NCBI GenBank assembly: GCA_021186555.1
Contig: JAJKFL010000010.1
Span: 21,864,586-21,928,585, forward strand
From: Reticulitermes speratus
Lineage: Eukaryota; Arthropoda; Insecta; Blattodea; Rhinotermitidae
Direction: 5' to 3'
Length of the DNA stretch: 64,000 bases
Below, in pieces: positions 33,392 through 44,696 of the stretch. The notes beneath the pieces were generated by a model. It saw only the letters and a program-made list of their open reading frames with translations. It was not told the origin of the DNA and searched no databases. Numbering within the stretch: the first letter of the stretch is position 1; every line of letters starts with the position of its first letter. The position numbers and the translations under genes were made by a program.

Positions 33392-35385
33392 GATCAGTAC
33401 AGATCATAAAGCTCCTCGTTATGTAGTCTTCTCCACTCCCCTGTTACCCCGTCCCTCTTAGGCCCAAATATCCTCCTCAGCACACTATTCAGATCAGTAC
33501 AGATCATAAAGTTCCTCGTTATGTAGTCTTCTCCACTCCCCTGTTACCCCGTCCCTCTTAGACCCAAATATCCCCTCAGCACACTATTCAGATCAGTACA
33601 GATCATAAAGTTCCTCGTTATGTAGTCTTCTCCACTCCCCTGTTACCCCGTCCCTCTTAGACCCAAATATCCCCCTCAGCACACTATTCAGATCAGTACA
33701 GATCATAAAGTTCCTCGTTATGTAGTCTTCTCCACTCCCCCGTTACCCCGTCCCACTTAGACCCAAATATCCTCCTCAGCACACTATTCAGATCAGTACA
33801 GATCATAAAGTTCCTCGTTATGTAGTCTTCTCCACTCCCCTGTTACCCCGTCCCTCTTAGACCCAAATATCCTCCTCAGCACACTATTCAGATCAGTACA
33901 GATCATAAAGTTCCTCGTTATGTAGTCTTCTCCACTCCCCCGTTACCCCGTCCCACTTAGACCCAAATATCCCCCTCAGCACACTATTCAGATCAGTACA
34001 GATCATAAAGTTCCTCGTTATGTAGTCTTTTCCACTCCCCCGTTACCCCGTCCCACTTAGCCCCAAATATCCTCCTCAGCACACTATTCAGATCAGTACA
34101 GATCATAAAGTTCCTCGTTATGTAGTCTTCTCCACTCCCCGTTACCCCGTCCCACTTAGACCCAAATATCCTCCTCAGCACACTATTCAGATCAGTACAG
34201 ATCATAAAGTTCCTCGTTATGTAGTCTTCTCCACTCCCCTGTTACCCCGTCACTCTTAGACCCAAATATCCCCCTCAGCACACTATTCAGATCAGTACAG
34301 ATCATTAAGTTCCTCGTTATGTAGTCTTCTCCACTCCCCCGTTACCCCGTCCCACTTAGCCCCAAATATCCTCCTCAGCACACTATTCAGATCAGTACAA
34401 ATCATAAAGCTCCTCGTTATGTAGTGTTCTCCACTCCCCCGTTACCCCGTCCCACTTAGCCCCAAATATCCTCCTCAGCACACTATTCAGATCAGTACAG
34501 ATCATAAAGCTCCTGGTTATGTAGTCTTCTCCACTCCCCTGTTACCCCGTCACTCTTAGACCCAAATATCCCCCTCAGCACACTATTCAGATCAGTACAG
34601 ATCATTAAGTTCCTCGTTATGTAGTCTTCTCCACTCCCCCGTTACCCCGTCCCACTTAGACCCAAATATCCTCCTCAGCACACTATCAGATCAGTACAGA
34701 TCATAAAGTTCCTCGTTATGTAGTCTTCTCCACTCCCCTGTTACCCCGTCACTCTTAGACCCAAATATCCCCCTCAGCACACTATTCAGATCAGTACAGA
34801 TCATTAAGTTCCTCGTTATGTAGTCTTCTCCACTCCCCCGTTACCCCGTCCCACTTAGCCCCAAATATCCTCCTCAGCACACTATTCAGATCAGTACAGA
34901 TCATAAAGCTCCTCGTTATGTAGTGTTCTCCACTCCCCCGTTACCCCGTCCCACTTAGCCCCAAATATCCTCCTCAGCACACTATTCAGATCAGTACAGA
35001 TCATTAAGTTCCTCGTTATGTAGTCTTCTCCACTCCCCCGTTACCCCGTCCCACTTAGACCCAAATATCCTCCTCAGCACACTATTCAGATCAGTACAGA
35101 TCATAAAGTTCCTCGTTATGTAGTCTTCTCCACTCCCCTGTTACCCCGTCACTCTTAGACCCAAATATCCCCCTCAGCACACTATTCAGATCAGTACAGA
35201 TCATTAAGTTCCTCGTTATGTAGTCTTCTCCACTCCCCCGTTACCCCGTCCCACTTAGCCCCAAATATCCTCCTCAGCACACTATTCAGATCAGTACAGA
35301 TCATAAAGCTCCTCGTTATGTAGTGTTCTCCACTCCCCCGTTACCCCGTCCCACTTAGCCCCAAATATCCTCCTCAGCACACTAT
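33391..35385 (-). repeat. 100-bp satellite made of LINE-alpha coding sequence, ~20 units
   Basis: Each 100-bp unit encodes on the minus strand NSVLRRIFG, [18 protein letters not shown], the block just before the GHVARM block. GATCAGTACAGATCAT recurs every 100 bases (33491, 33590, 33691, 33791, ... 35290). Since 100 is not a multiple of three, the array is not one frame. LINE sequence continues on both sides, so the expansion happened inside an inserted LINE. From about 34200 onward four unit types recur in a fixed order. Confidence 0.95.
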
Positions 35386-35435
35386 TCTCGAACACCCTCA
35401 GCCTATGTTCTTTTAATTTCCCTTGCACACATAAA
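35386..35435 (-). mobile_element. LINE-alpha, part upstream of the array
   Basis: Minus strand QGKLKEHRLRVFENSVLRR continues the coding frame into the first array unit and shows that the array is internal to the element. The LINE is truncated about here. Confidence 0.75.
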
Positions 35436-36354
35436 TGTGTATCAGTTTACACGCACCGAGCAGAAAGCGACAGATAACAGTCAGGTTCACAGGTCACTGC
35501 AGAACTGTGGGTCCTCAGTGTGGAACTTGCTTATGTCACCTTTCTGGCGACTAGGATTTGGAGGTGGCGTCTAGATTTTAAAGAATTATGGACCCCTGAT
35601 CTACAGGATCATCATATGATCCCAATCTACGAATGGATTATCTACGTTACACTATTCGAGTTTTACAGTTTAGTTCAAAAGCATTCTTAAGCGTAGCATG
35701 ATACCCGAAATGATGTATGTAGATACATGTGCATTTATTGGCATACTTTAATATAATACATGTGCATTTATTGGCATACTTTAATATAAAATAAGTAATT
35801 TTAATGGAAACCGTTGCCTTGAAAATGTCCAACAAAATACCGTAAACAACTAATATATATTTGTTATTGTATTGCTGAGATTATTATTTACATAGAATGT
35901 TACTATTATTACAGCATTTCGTAATATGTTTCGTAACAGGGCTGGAGATGTGCGTAGACACGTGGTGACGTCATCTGCTTCAGTAAAGCAGCGCGCTTCG
36001 TGTTGCAGTAATTTCAGACGTAGAAATCGAACTTTTCCAACGGTCAGTCACACGTGAAGGAAAATATAAGTCACGTGGATTTACATAATGTGTATTTCTT
36101 CCTCAATATGTTTTAAAGAGAAATTGTGAACCTGAGGATGGCCTAAAATAAGTTGAAAAATATAGTTCCTTATAATAAATAGAATTTAGTTGTGTTTGGA
36201 CAGATATCGATTTAATTTTTGAACTATGCACAACACAACGGGATGAAGTTCGTTAAAATATCTCATAATCATAATTTACTTTCCTCATACTCGTAAATTC
36301 CGTGAATAATTTAACACACAGTAAACTTCTTACTTAATTATGGCAAGCGTTCTT
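35436..36354. other. Intron sequence with a 37-bp direct duplication
   Basis: ATACATGTGCATTTATTGGC repeats at 35725 and 35757. GAACCTGAGGATGGCC followed by AAGTTGAAAAATATAG (36128-36160) may be a decayed G-like motif. No gene. Confidence 0.45.
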
Positions 36355-36876
36355 AGGCGCGTTCAAAAATCGCGAAAAGCGACTATTAGCTTCGTCATGT
36401 CCGTGCGTCCGCATGGAACAACTGGGCGTCCACTGAAAGAATTTTCATAAAATTTGATACCTGACGATTTTTCGAAAATCTATCAAGAAAATCCAAGTTT
36501 CATTAAAATCTGACAACAATAACAGGTACTTTACATGAAGACCTATGTACATTTATGGTAATATCTCGCTGAATTCTTCTTAAAATGAGAAATGTTTCAG
36601 ACAAAATTTGTAGAGAAAATCAAAACACACATTTTATGTTCAATAACTTTCCCCCCAAAATCGTACCGTTTATGAGATAATGTGGAAAAATATGGTACAG
36701 CCAGACAGGCCACAGATGACAATATAATACTGCGCATGCGCATTGCATGCCGGATAACTAAGGCTACAGACACACACTCAGAATGTGTAATACTTATTGC
36801 TTTTCCATGACAAAATTAGTTACACGAACACGCCTGTACATTATGATATACGTACGTACATTGCCTTACTTCTTGT
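36355..36876 (+). mobile_element. MITE-H copy 9
   Basis: AGGCGCGTTCAAAAATCGCG start, GCGCATGCGCATTGCATGCC, then TTACACGAACACGCC and ATATACGTACGTAC near the end. Confidence 0.9.
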
Positions 36877-37619
36877 AACATCTCACAATATTGAGCTCTC
36901 TGGCTCAATATTCTAAAATCCTTCTCTTTTCCATGCTACTTAAAAGTATTGCACTCTACGACGAAATCCTTACTACAGATGAGAGAGCCTTTCAGACGAA
37001 GTGCGACGCAGATGTCTTCCAGTGAATTATACCGCTTAATTATATCCACGTCTTATATCGAGGCGGAGCTCCTACTAACCCACGCTCTATAAAATTGTGT
37101 TCCATATTTCACGTTGGAAAATTTTCCTTCAAGTCATATTTCATCCCCCACATCCTTTACATCGTTTACCCAGTCACAAGTCACAATGCCTAAGCTGCCT
37201 TTTTCATAGACATTTACCCCAATAACTCTGCAGTATTTACTTATGTCATTCTTCATACCACACGAGACACGAACGGTCTCTTACTATTTACTTCATCAAA
37301 ACCACCCAACTTCTGCCCTTACTGTATAAAATACAGCCTCGGTGACCCCATTAAAGAAATCATAACAAGAACCTAGAATACTAAGACTGCGTAATAGACC
37401 ACTCAAGCATATAATTAATTTTAACGGTTTTCATAACAACTCAAGTGAATAGGCTAATTACTGTGTTTCATTAGCGTAACGTGCGCTGGGACTTGACCTC
37501 CCGAAGACTTAGATCGTGGGTTCGAATTCCGGATAGGGCACAGGCATTTTCATGACGTCTGGATTACGACAGTAACTTAGCGAAGGTCTGACCAAAATTA
37601 AAGGGATGCTACAAAGTTT
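36877..37619. other. Unassigned intron sequence
   Basis: GTGGGTTCGAATTCCGG at 37516 looks like a SINE B box; the region 37470-37690 may be a badly decayed SINE-C, but only the box and the 3' block at 37640-37680 are recognisable. Confidence 0.4.
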
Positions 37620-37686
37620 CTACAGGATGTTTCCCCCTTTCCACGCAATGAAGGCATATAGGGAGAGCTGAGGTATAGCTACAATT
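37620..37686 (-). mobile_element. SINE-C 3' fragment
   Basis: ATGAAGGCATATAGGG and GAGGTATAGCTACA are the minus-strand 3' body words of SINE-C. Confidence 0.45.
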
Positions 37687-37932
37687 TTTTTTTGAGAAGG
37701 GCCCCGGAGCAAAAGCTACGGACGCACCGCAGCCTTGAGGCTTATTGTGCAACCCTGTGATAAAGATGATCAGATTTTTTTTCATTTTTCCAAGTAATGG
37801 AGTACCGGTGGAATGAAATTGACAGGGGAAAACCGAAGTACCGGGGGAAAAACCTGTCCCAGTGCCACTTTGTCCACCACAAATCACACATGACCCGACC
37901 CGGCATCGAAGCCGGGCCTCCGCGGTGTAGAA
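37687..37932 (-). mobile_element. SINE-D, 5' end incomplete
   Basis: Minus strand tail GGGGCCCTTCTC, body to GTGGTGGACAAAGTGGC, B-box region CCGGCATCGAAGCCGGG. The A-box part is missing. The adjoining 37950-37985 is a fragment of the F palindrome (GCGTAATATACCAGAGGAGC). Confidence 0.8.
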
Positions 37933-38154
37933 CTCCCACTCAACGCTGCGTAATATACCAGAGGAGCGCAGATCTCAAGAACGGAAAGGTCGGAAAATTT
38001 TGTAACCAATTTTCTCAGTGCCCTTTCCACGTACCAAATAAAAAAAAAAAACTGAACAGAATGACAAGTCACTAAACTATGATTATATAAGTGAATGTCA
38101 CTTGCATACTAAGATACTGCACAACTATAATGGCAGAAATAACGTTGGATGTAG

Positions 38155-38270
38155 AATGTACGTAGTTTTGAACCCCCTGATGATGGTTTTTACATAAAAC
38201 CGAAACATATATAGGGGTCTATTAATACATAATAAAAGTTAAAGTGAAGTACATGTTGTTGGTTTTTTAA
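38155..38270 (+). mobile_element. G-family single arm
   Basis: CCCCCTGATGATGG, a GGTTTT/AAAACC hairpin, GAAACATATATAGGGG, then an outer arm containing GTACATGTTGTTGG. Confidence 0.65.
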
Positions 38271-38832
38271 ACAGTGAATTGTGAAAGATTCACGGCGTGA
38301 CTAATATAAAAAAGTCACTAGTTGTTGCTTCCGCACCCGTGAAGACGCATGCGCAATCAACAGTGTTAGAAATATCACGATGGACCAGCGATTGCTTCGG
38401 TTCGACGATGACAAGATTACTATACCTCAGTCTTCAGATGTTAAATTCACTGTAACATGTTTATCACAGATCTCTGTACACGTTCTCTGAAGACACTACG
38501 ATAAGACAGGAAGGAACAATTAAGTACTCCTGCCATATTAACATACTGCAACTGAAACTTCTCGCAATTTGAATATCTTACCAAAATAATCATAATTTTT
38601 CAATGTAGTTTTCAAGGCAGTTCCAGTGCAGAAAAGTAGGAAAATAATATTAAGTTGGCTTGCACACCGAAGAAATTGGTTTCAAGCAAACCGGTTTCAT
38701 GCAACGTGAAACTACAGTTGCACGAAACTGGTTGCTTGAATTTTTATCCAAAGAGTAAAAAAATCAGTGTGAAGTTACCTGTCAGCTGAGGGTAAAACAA
38801 TGAATCAAGTAATAAAGATGTCTTCAGAATAA
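38271..38832. other. Unassigned intron sequence
   Basis: No gene or repeat recognised. Confidence 0.4.
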
Positions 38833-38850
38833 TGTACATTAATTAAGTTA

Positions 38851-39307
38851 TAAACCAACTGATGCACACTAAAACCACTTTTTAAGTAGCTTTATTATAA
38901 AATTGTTAAAATTGTACCCCTACACGTGTTTCGATCTAGATCATCGTGAGGGGGGTTTATTGCGTTTATTGGACGCAAAAACATTTCATATGCTTTTAAT
39001 ACCACACGCCAGCAGTTCCACAATTCTACCATCTACAGTGCTTTTATAATTTAAATTTTTAGAGAATCTTTACAAGATTTTAACTTATGTTTCAAAGTGC
39101 AGATAGAATATTTAAATCATGTGTTGAAGTAAGTGTAGCTTTTAGCAAAAGAACCCCCTGACGATGATCCTAGGATCGAAACACGTGTAGGGGTACAATT
39201 TTAACAATTTTATAATAAAGCTACTTAAAAAGTGGTTTTAGTGTGCATCGTTGGTTTAAACTTAATTTAATATGACGAAGATGCACGGTGTCAACAGTGT
39301 GAAATTT
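38851..39307. mobile_element. G-family palindromic element just upstream of exon 2
   Basis: Inverted arms with the motif on the minus strand at 38918-38955 and on the plus strand at 39153-39194 (CCCCCTGACGATGATCC, TAGGATCGAAACACGTGTAGGGG split across the hairpin). The unique tail CGAAGATGCACGGTG is on the right. Related flanks TGTACATTAA...GTTA at 38833-38850 and TGTACATTAAGTTA at 39308-39321 look like a target duplication with a 4-base difference. The right edge is only ~35 bp from the exon 2 acceptor. Confidence 0.85.
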
Positions 39308-39341
39308 GTACATTAAGTTAATGTAACGTCTTCACTTCCAG

Positions 39342-39439
39342 GTGACCATCGCTACAGATCTGGCAAAGCTGGTGACGCAGATGCAGCTGGAAAGATCCGA
39401 GGTCGCATTTTTCATATTCACCAACGGCAGTGCTTTACG
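39342..39439 (+). CDS. NIT-domain protein, exon 2
   Basis: Acceptor CTTCACTTCCAG, donor CG|GTACGTG. 98 bases in phase 0 at the 5' side encode VTIATDLAKLVTQMQLERSE, then VAFFIFTNGSAL and two bases of Arg. The LxxxMQxERxExAxFIFTNG pattern is the opening helix of NIT domains, where a conserved LQ-ER pair begins the sensor. No frame error. The exon joins directly to EVSDIEAQ at the end of exon 1. Confidence 0.85.
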
Positions 39440-39487
39440 GTACGTGAAGTCTACGGTCAGTTAACCTACCTGCACTAACCAAATCCA

Positions 39488-40008
39488 ACAAGACAGGTAA
39501 TGTACGTATAACGTAACATTGAGGCGCGTTCGCGTAACCATTGTTGCCGTGGAAAAGCAATAAGTATTACATATTCTGAGTGCCTGTCTGTAGCCTTAGT
39601 TATCTAGCATGCAAAGCGCATGCGCCGTGTCATATTGTCATCTGTGGCTTGTTTACTCTACCATATTTTTCCGAATTATCTCATAAAATGGCACGATTTT
39701 CGCGGAAGATGAAATTTATTTAACATAAAATGGGTGTTTTGATTTTCTCTACAACTTTGTCTGAAATATTTCCCATTCTAAGAAGAATTAATCGAGATAT
39801 TATCATAAATGTACATAGGTCTTCATGTAAAGTACCGTTATTGTTGTCAGATTTTAATCAAATTCAAATTTTCTTGATAGATTTTCGAAAATATTCAATA
39901 TCAAATATCATAAAAATCTTCCAGTGGGAGCCGAATTGTTTCATGCGGACGGACGGACAGACATGACGGAGCTAATAGCCGCTTTCCGCAATTTTGCAAA
40001 CGCGCCCA
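39488..40008 (-). mobile_element. MITE-H copy 10
   Basis: Complete minus-strand copy starting 49 bases after the exon 2 donor: TACGTATAACGTAACATTGA, GGCGCGTTCGCGTAACC, ... CGGACGGACGGACAGAC, TTTGCAAACGCGCCC. Confidence 0.9.
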
Positions 40009-40387
40009 AAAAAGCAATCCTTCCTGAGAAACTAATACAGTGTCTACAAGTGTCTCGTAAGGGATTCCGGGACAAATCTTCAAATGAATGCATAAAAGTA
40101 TTGAAATTCTGAAATATGGCAAAAAAAAAAACTCCAGATATTTCCGAAAGGCTGGAAAAACGCGTCGGTGTTGTTTGTTAAACTGTAAGCTCACGCACAT
40201 ATACAGCAACTCTGTAGATACACTGTCATCACAGTGACTTAGCAGTAGCCTACTGTAATTGAATTGTGGTCGGCGCTATAAAATTTTTGTGGCTTGTAAA
40301 CATTTTCACAGGTAGGGATTTATCGGAATATGAGAAATTAGTTTTGGAGTTGCTCCACGAAAAAAAAAAAAAGTTGGAAAACACTGA
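40009..40387. other. Intron sequence, possible hAT end
   Basis: AGTTGGAAAACACTG (40372-40386) looks like a hAT right terminus, without a matching left end. Otherwise nothing. Confidence 0.3.
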
Positions 40388-40715
40388 ACTAGCATTTCCT
40401 CAGCCAGTCAAAAAAAAAATTCCCCGCATTTTATGAAACTTGAAGATTCATTACCAACTTCACAAAAACCCGCCAGTACTCCCCATCTTGAGCCCAATAA
40501 ATCCAGTCTACGCCTCCCATCCTATTCCTTTAACATTTAATATTAATATTATCCTCCCATTTACGCCTAGGTCTTCCAGGTGATCTGTTTCCTTCAGATA
40601 TCCCTACGAAAAATCGTGTATTTATTTCTCTTCTCCCCCATACATGCCACATTCCCCGCCCATCTCATCCTTCTTTATTTGATCAACATAATAATATTTG
40701 TTGAGAAGTATAAAG
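40388..40715 (-). mobile_element. LINE-alpha RT C-terminal tail, degenerate
   Basis: Minus strand family blocks in order: AGTCAAxAAATTCCCCGC, the WIYWAQDGEYWR-like region, CCTAGGCGTAAATGG, ATGGGCGGGGAATGTGGCATG. Many stops. Confidence 0.75.
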
Positions 40716-41142
40716 GTGCGTTTGTATGTAATGCGCCTGGTTTGTGAGTGAGTGGTGTGACTGAGTCACAAATGGGCCTTATAGTTGGCATTAATCGTTA
40801 AATGTCCTCAACTTGAAAGTGTTTTCCTCAGTGGTCAAACTGATTACAAACACAAAATTGCAGGCCGAAATAAATTATTTTACATTTTTCCTATCAAAAA
40901 ATTGCTGTCTACAGGTACGTTTACAATGAAATAATAATTTAACAACCATTATTTTACTGACTTCATCAATGATCATGAAACAAGTAACGCCTGATGAAAT
41001 TCCGTGGGGAAGCCGCTTCACAAGACTTACCCATTTGTAGTGCATTAAGAGCAAGGTACAGCCCTATTGTATACGGAAGACGTTGGGGCGTCACAATTGC
41101 ATACGTAACTGAATATGACGAAGTAAATGGAATATCTAACGG
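40716..41142. other. Unassigned intron sequence
   Basis: No supported feature. Confidence 0.4.
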
Positions 41143-41155
41143 TACATCTGATACG

Positions 41156-41454
41156 ACGCGGTGGCGCAGTTGGTTGAGGCACTGCGCTACAAACCGGAAG
41201 GTCGCGGGTTCGATTCCCGATGTTGTCATTGGAATTTTTTATTGACATAATCCTTTCGGTCGCACTATGGCCCTGGGGTCGACTTAGCCTCTAACAGAAA
41301 TGAGTACCAGGAACCTTTCCTGGGGGTAAAGGCGGCCGGTGCGTAGGGCTGACAACCTTACCACCTTCATGTGGCGATTGTCTCGAAATCTGGGAGCCTC
41401 AAACTCCTGGAACCCTCAGGGCCTGTCAAGGTCTGTAATGGGGTTGCTTTACCT
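41156..41454 (+). mobile_element. SINE-A with perfect 13-bp TSD
   Basis: Complete copy, the nearest to a consensus in the window: GGTGGCGCAGTTGGTTGAGG, GGTCGCGGGTTCGATTCCCG, tail GGGGTTGCTTTACC. Flanked by TACATCTGATACG at 41143-41155 and 41455-41467. Confidence 0.95.
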
Positions 41455-41467
41455 TACATCTGATACG

Positions 41468-42028
41468 TGGTTCATTTTCGATATGCTGCGATTTAAAACT
41501 GCGAGGTACAACTCACAGATATGCAAACTGTCTGTCAGTGCTGCTTGTTTGGTAAGGAATGGCTTCGAATTTCGCAACACTGTGATATCAACACACATCA
41601 TACAGCGCACACAGGGATATGTAATTTGTATACAGCGTAAGTAAACAGTGAAGAGTAATCACGGTTCCCAACAGCGCTTCTGTTTGAAGCTTTCGTAAAC
41701 AAACAGGGTTCTCTAGAAACCACAATTTACGATCAGAGGACGAGGCTTTTCTTTGAACCAGAGTATACAAATAAAATAAACATACAAAAAAAAAATCAGA
41801 TGAAAGACATTCTTCAATTGGGCAGCGTTCTGTAAACTCCATTGCTTTAACTTGAATGTACAGTACGGGTTCTTAAAGCAGTAACAATTCTGGCAAATTA
41901 AGAGAAATGTAGTAGAAGATACATTTATTATTCAGGAAGATAGCTTAGGGAGGCTGTCTTCTAATTTTAAGGACTTGCAACATTTAATTTCATTTAAACC
42001 CTGAATGCACAAATGTAATTACACATAC
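41468..42028. other. Unassigned intron sequence
   Basis: No supported feature; the frame at 41339-41644 begins inside the SINE and runs out of it by chance. Confidence 0.4.
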
Positions 42029-42041
42029 CTTACTTTAATAT

Positions 42042-42408
42042 GTCGCCCTCGGTGGACTAGTGGTTAGCGTGCTCGCCACTGGACCCAAGGTTCGCGGGTT
42101 CAAATCCGTAGCACAACTTCCTTCGGAGGGGAAGTAAAGCCGTCGGTCCCATGTCGTAGATTTACGGCATGTAAAAGAACCTTACTTGATAATTGAGATG
42201 TTTCGTAAGCAAAATTCAGCGGTCATTTCTCACCCAAGTCTCCTGATTGACTGCTAGAGGGCTCTGGCAGTCATATCAGGATGAGTAGAACTTGTGCAGT
42301 CAGTGGACTGGTCACTCACTACAGAATACACACTTCCAGACCAAGAAACCTCTGAAAGGAGGCCATATGCTCCGCAAGGAACGACAGTTAGAAAACTAAC
42401 TAACTAAA
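42042..42408 (+). mobile_element. SINE-E (tRNA-headed), perfect 13-bp TSD
   Basis: Head GTCGCCCTCGGTGGACTAGT with GGTTAGCGTGCTCGCC, then B box GCGGGTTCAAATCC. The body differs from SINE-A to D (CGTCGGTCCCATGTCG, GACTGCTAGAGGGCTCTGGC) and ends in (AACT)n. Flanked by CTTACTTTAATAT at 42029-42041 and 42409-42421. The only copy in the window. Confidence 0.9.
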
Positions 42409-42444
42409 CTTACTTTAATATTCTTAACGTTTCATTCCCTTCCC

Positions 42445-42681
42445 GCCCCTCAGCACCTCGTGGGCCAGGGCCTCCTCATTATCGATGCTTCACGATCACA
42501 ATCAGACACACCACACTCGGTAGGACTCCTCTGGACGAGGGATCAGCCCGACGCAGAGACCTTACTTGACAAAAACAACACTCACAACAGACAGACATCC
42601 ATGCCCCCGGCGGGATTCGAACCCGCAATCCCAGAAAGCAAGCAGCCGCAGACACAGACCACGCGGCCACTGGGATCGGCC
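42445..42681 (-). mobile_element. SINE-B, single unit
   Basis: Minus strand head CCGATCCCAGTGGCCGCG, B box GGTTCGAATCCCGCC, body B1 with TGTGAGTGTTG and CGAGGAGGCCCTGGCCC. It shows that a monomeric form exists beside the composite ones. Confidence 0.85.
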
Positions 42682-43008
42682 GACCAGTTTATTCCATAAC
42701 ATAAACACCTTCACATCTTATTCGGGGTACTGAATTGTGGTGACTGCACTTCGTAAGCTATATTCGTTCATCTCCAGGAACTCGTTAAGTAAAAAAAATG
42801 GTACAGAACATAAAATGCCACATATAAGGGAATATATTCTGTAAGATCCCAGAGGTTTTACATAAAATTTTAAAAATAAGAACATATTAAATGTTTATGA
42901 AAAGACGATTAATTTTTCATTTTTCCCCCATTTAATCTTGCTGTATACTGTAGTGTTCCTTACACTGAGGGGCTATGTATTTACATATTAATATGTTACT
43001 GTGACATA
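42682..43008. other. Unassigned intron sequence
   Basis: No supported feature. Confidence 0.4.
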
Positions 43009-43242
43009 TACAGCGGGTCCCAGAAGTCCCTTCACCGATATTATACTTACGTTCCAGGGAAACATTCTTAACTTACAGCTGTCAGCAGAATGTGACCGTG
43101 ACGGGTTACAGAAACTGTTCATATTTTTGACCACCGTTTTGTATGTATATTTCACATATCCAATCAGTGACGCTTAAACAAATTGTGTTTACCTGCAAAG
43201 ACGATTATAGTCTCATTACAGTGACTTCCAGGACACCCGGTA
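43009..43242. mobile_element. 234-bp MITE (Tc1/mariner-like)
   Basis: TACAGCGGGTCCCAGAAGTC at the left and, inverted, TACCGGGTGTCCTGGAAGTC at the right, with TA outside. No coding capacity. Confidence 0.6.
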
Positions 43243-44369
43243 TATGCGCCGAGATTTATTGTTTAAATAAAGACCACTATCGCTACATTTATTAACTTCC
43301 TGTTCTAAATCGAACGTTCAAGGAACAAGTGTCACCCTGTCAAAGTAAATGCCTGAAAGTCACACAAGTCTGTATTCCTCGCTCAATGATAGGCCACAGG
43401 CGTTCTTGCCAGCAGAATTTATCTCCAGACAAGAGGCTTCATGCTGTAAGCTTGCTGGTGAGTTTCGTACATCGATTTCTGCTTATAGGTTTGTGTCAAA
43501 AGAGAAGGGATGTGCATGGATGAGCAGCGAAATCGATGTAGTTGTCGAAGCGATGTGGTCTGCCTTTGATATGCCTACATCAAGAGGACTGATTGGATCC
43601 TTTGAGATATCTAACTGTCATTAAAGGAGAAGGAAGTGAATCAAGACGGATTTGTACACAGCGTTTTGAAAATTGGAGAGACTGCATAGACATAGATTAT
43701 AGTGCAAGTAAACAGTAATAGCTTAGTGAGTCTATTATACCCAAAAGTACTTTTTCTTTCCATTCAGTGAATTTTACAAAATATTTTTAATATTCTATTA
43801 AAAATTCAAATTATCGAATTAAATTAAAATTTTCTTGATAAAATAATTTTCACTATTTTCATTACGTGATTATAAATTTTGATCCTATTTATAGTGCACC
43901 TGATACAATTTATAGTCCGTTAAACATAAAGAGCAGGTATTTAACTTAGTGCTCTGCATAACTTCCAAATTTTGATTAATTCTACGTAAGGAACATTTTT
44001 ATGACACTCAGTGGGTAAAACTTTTAAATTAGCATAATTCAGGTGACAGCTTGCAGTAATACCAACATCTGTCTTTGTTACGAACAACATGTTAAACTAA
44101 AATCAGAATTGATGCTTCACTCGAAACGTCCAAATCAAATTTACGGTAAGTTATTATAGCATAAAATTATAGATTTTTATGTATACCATTAATTTACAAT
44201 AGGCACTTGTGCTAGTAAGCATGCACGTTAAAAAAAAATACACATTGAATTGAATTGAATTAAGAATATTAAAAATTACAATAGTAATACAAGTTATATA
44301 CATATTACTGTACTGGCGAAAGCTCCGATTCTTCGGGGGGGGGGGGGTTATCTTAAATAAAAATATAAG
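43243..44369. other. Unassigned intron sequence
   Basis: Two overlapping frames at 43329-43624 have no recognisable domain. A 13-base G run lies at 44335-44347. Confidence 0.4.
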
Positions 44370-44381
44370 AAATTAAATTCA

Positions 44382-44684
44382 TTTTTTTTACGTTATATTG
44401 CCCGTGCATCTTATTACAGTTGAAATTTATTTTACCAACTTAAGCACAATATCTTACAATAGTATCAATTTACCCCTATACGTATTTCGGCTTGTTAATA
44501 GCCATCCTCAGGGGGTTTTATGTTTTACTTACATGGATGTAACAACTTATACAATAGATGTATAGTCTAAGCTTTAACACTGTGACACCCTGAGGATGGC
44601 TGTTAACAAGCCGAAATACGTATAGGGGTAAATTGATACTATTGTAAGATATTGTGCATAAGTTGGTAAGGTAAAATGATTTCA
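44382..44684. mobile_element. G-family palindromic element, perfect 12-bp TSD
   Basis: Motif on the minus strand at 44472-44516 and on the plus strand at 44585-44628 (CTGAGGA, GGCTGTTAACAAGCC hairpin, GAAA, TACGTA, TA, GGGG). Tail with CCCGTGCATC on the left. Flanked by AAATTAAATTCA at 44370-44381 and 44685-44696. Confidence 0.9.
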
Positions 44685-44696
44685 AAATTAAATTCA

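Noticed and set aside
42042..42115. tRNA-like sequence that could be a functional tRNA gene
   Set aside because: It is the head of SINE-E with a TSD around the whole element; similar tRNA-like heads at 54481, 60722, 41156 and 19055 are likewise attached to SINE bodies.
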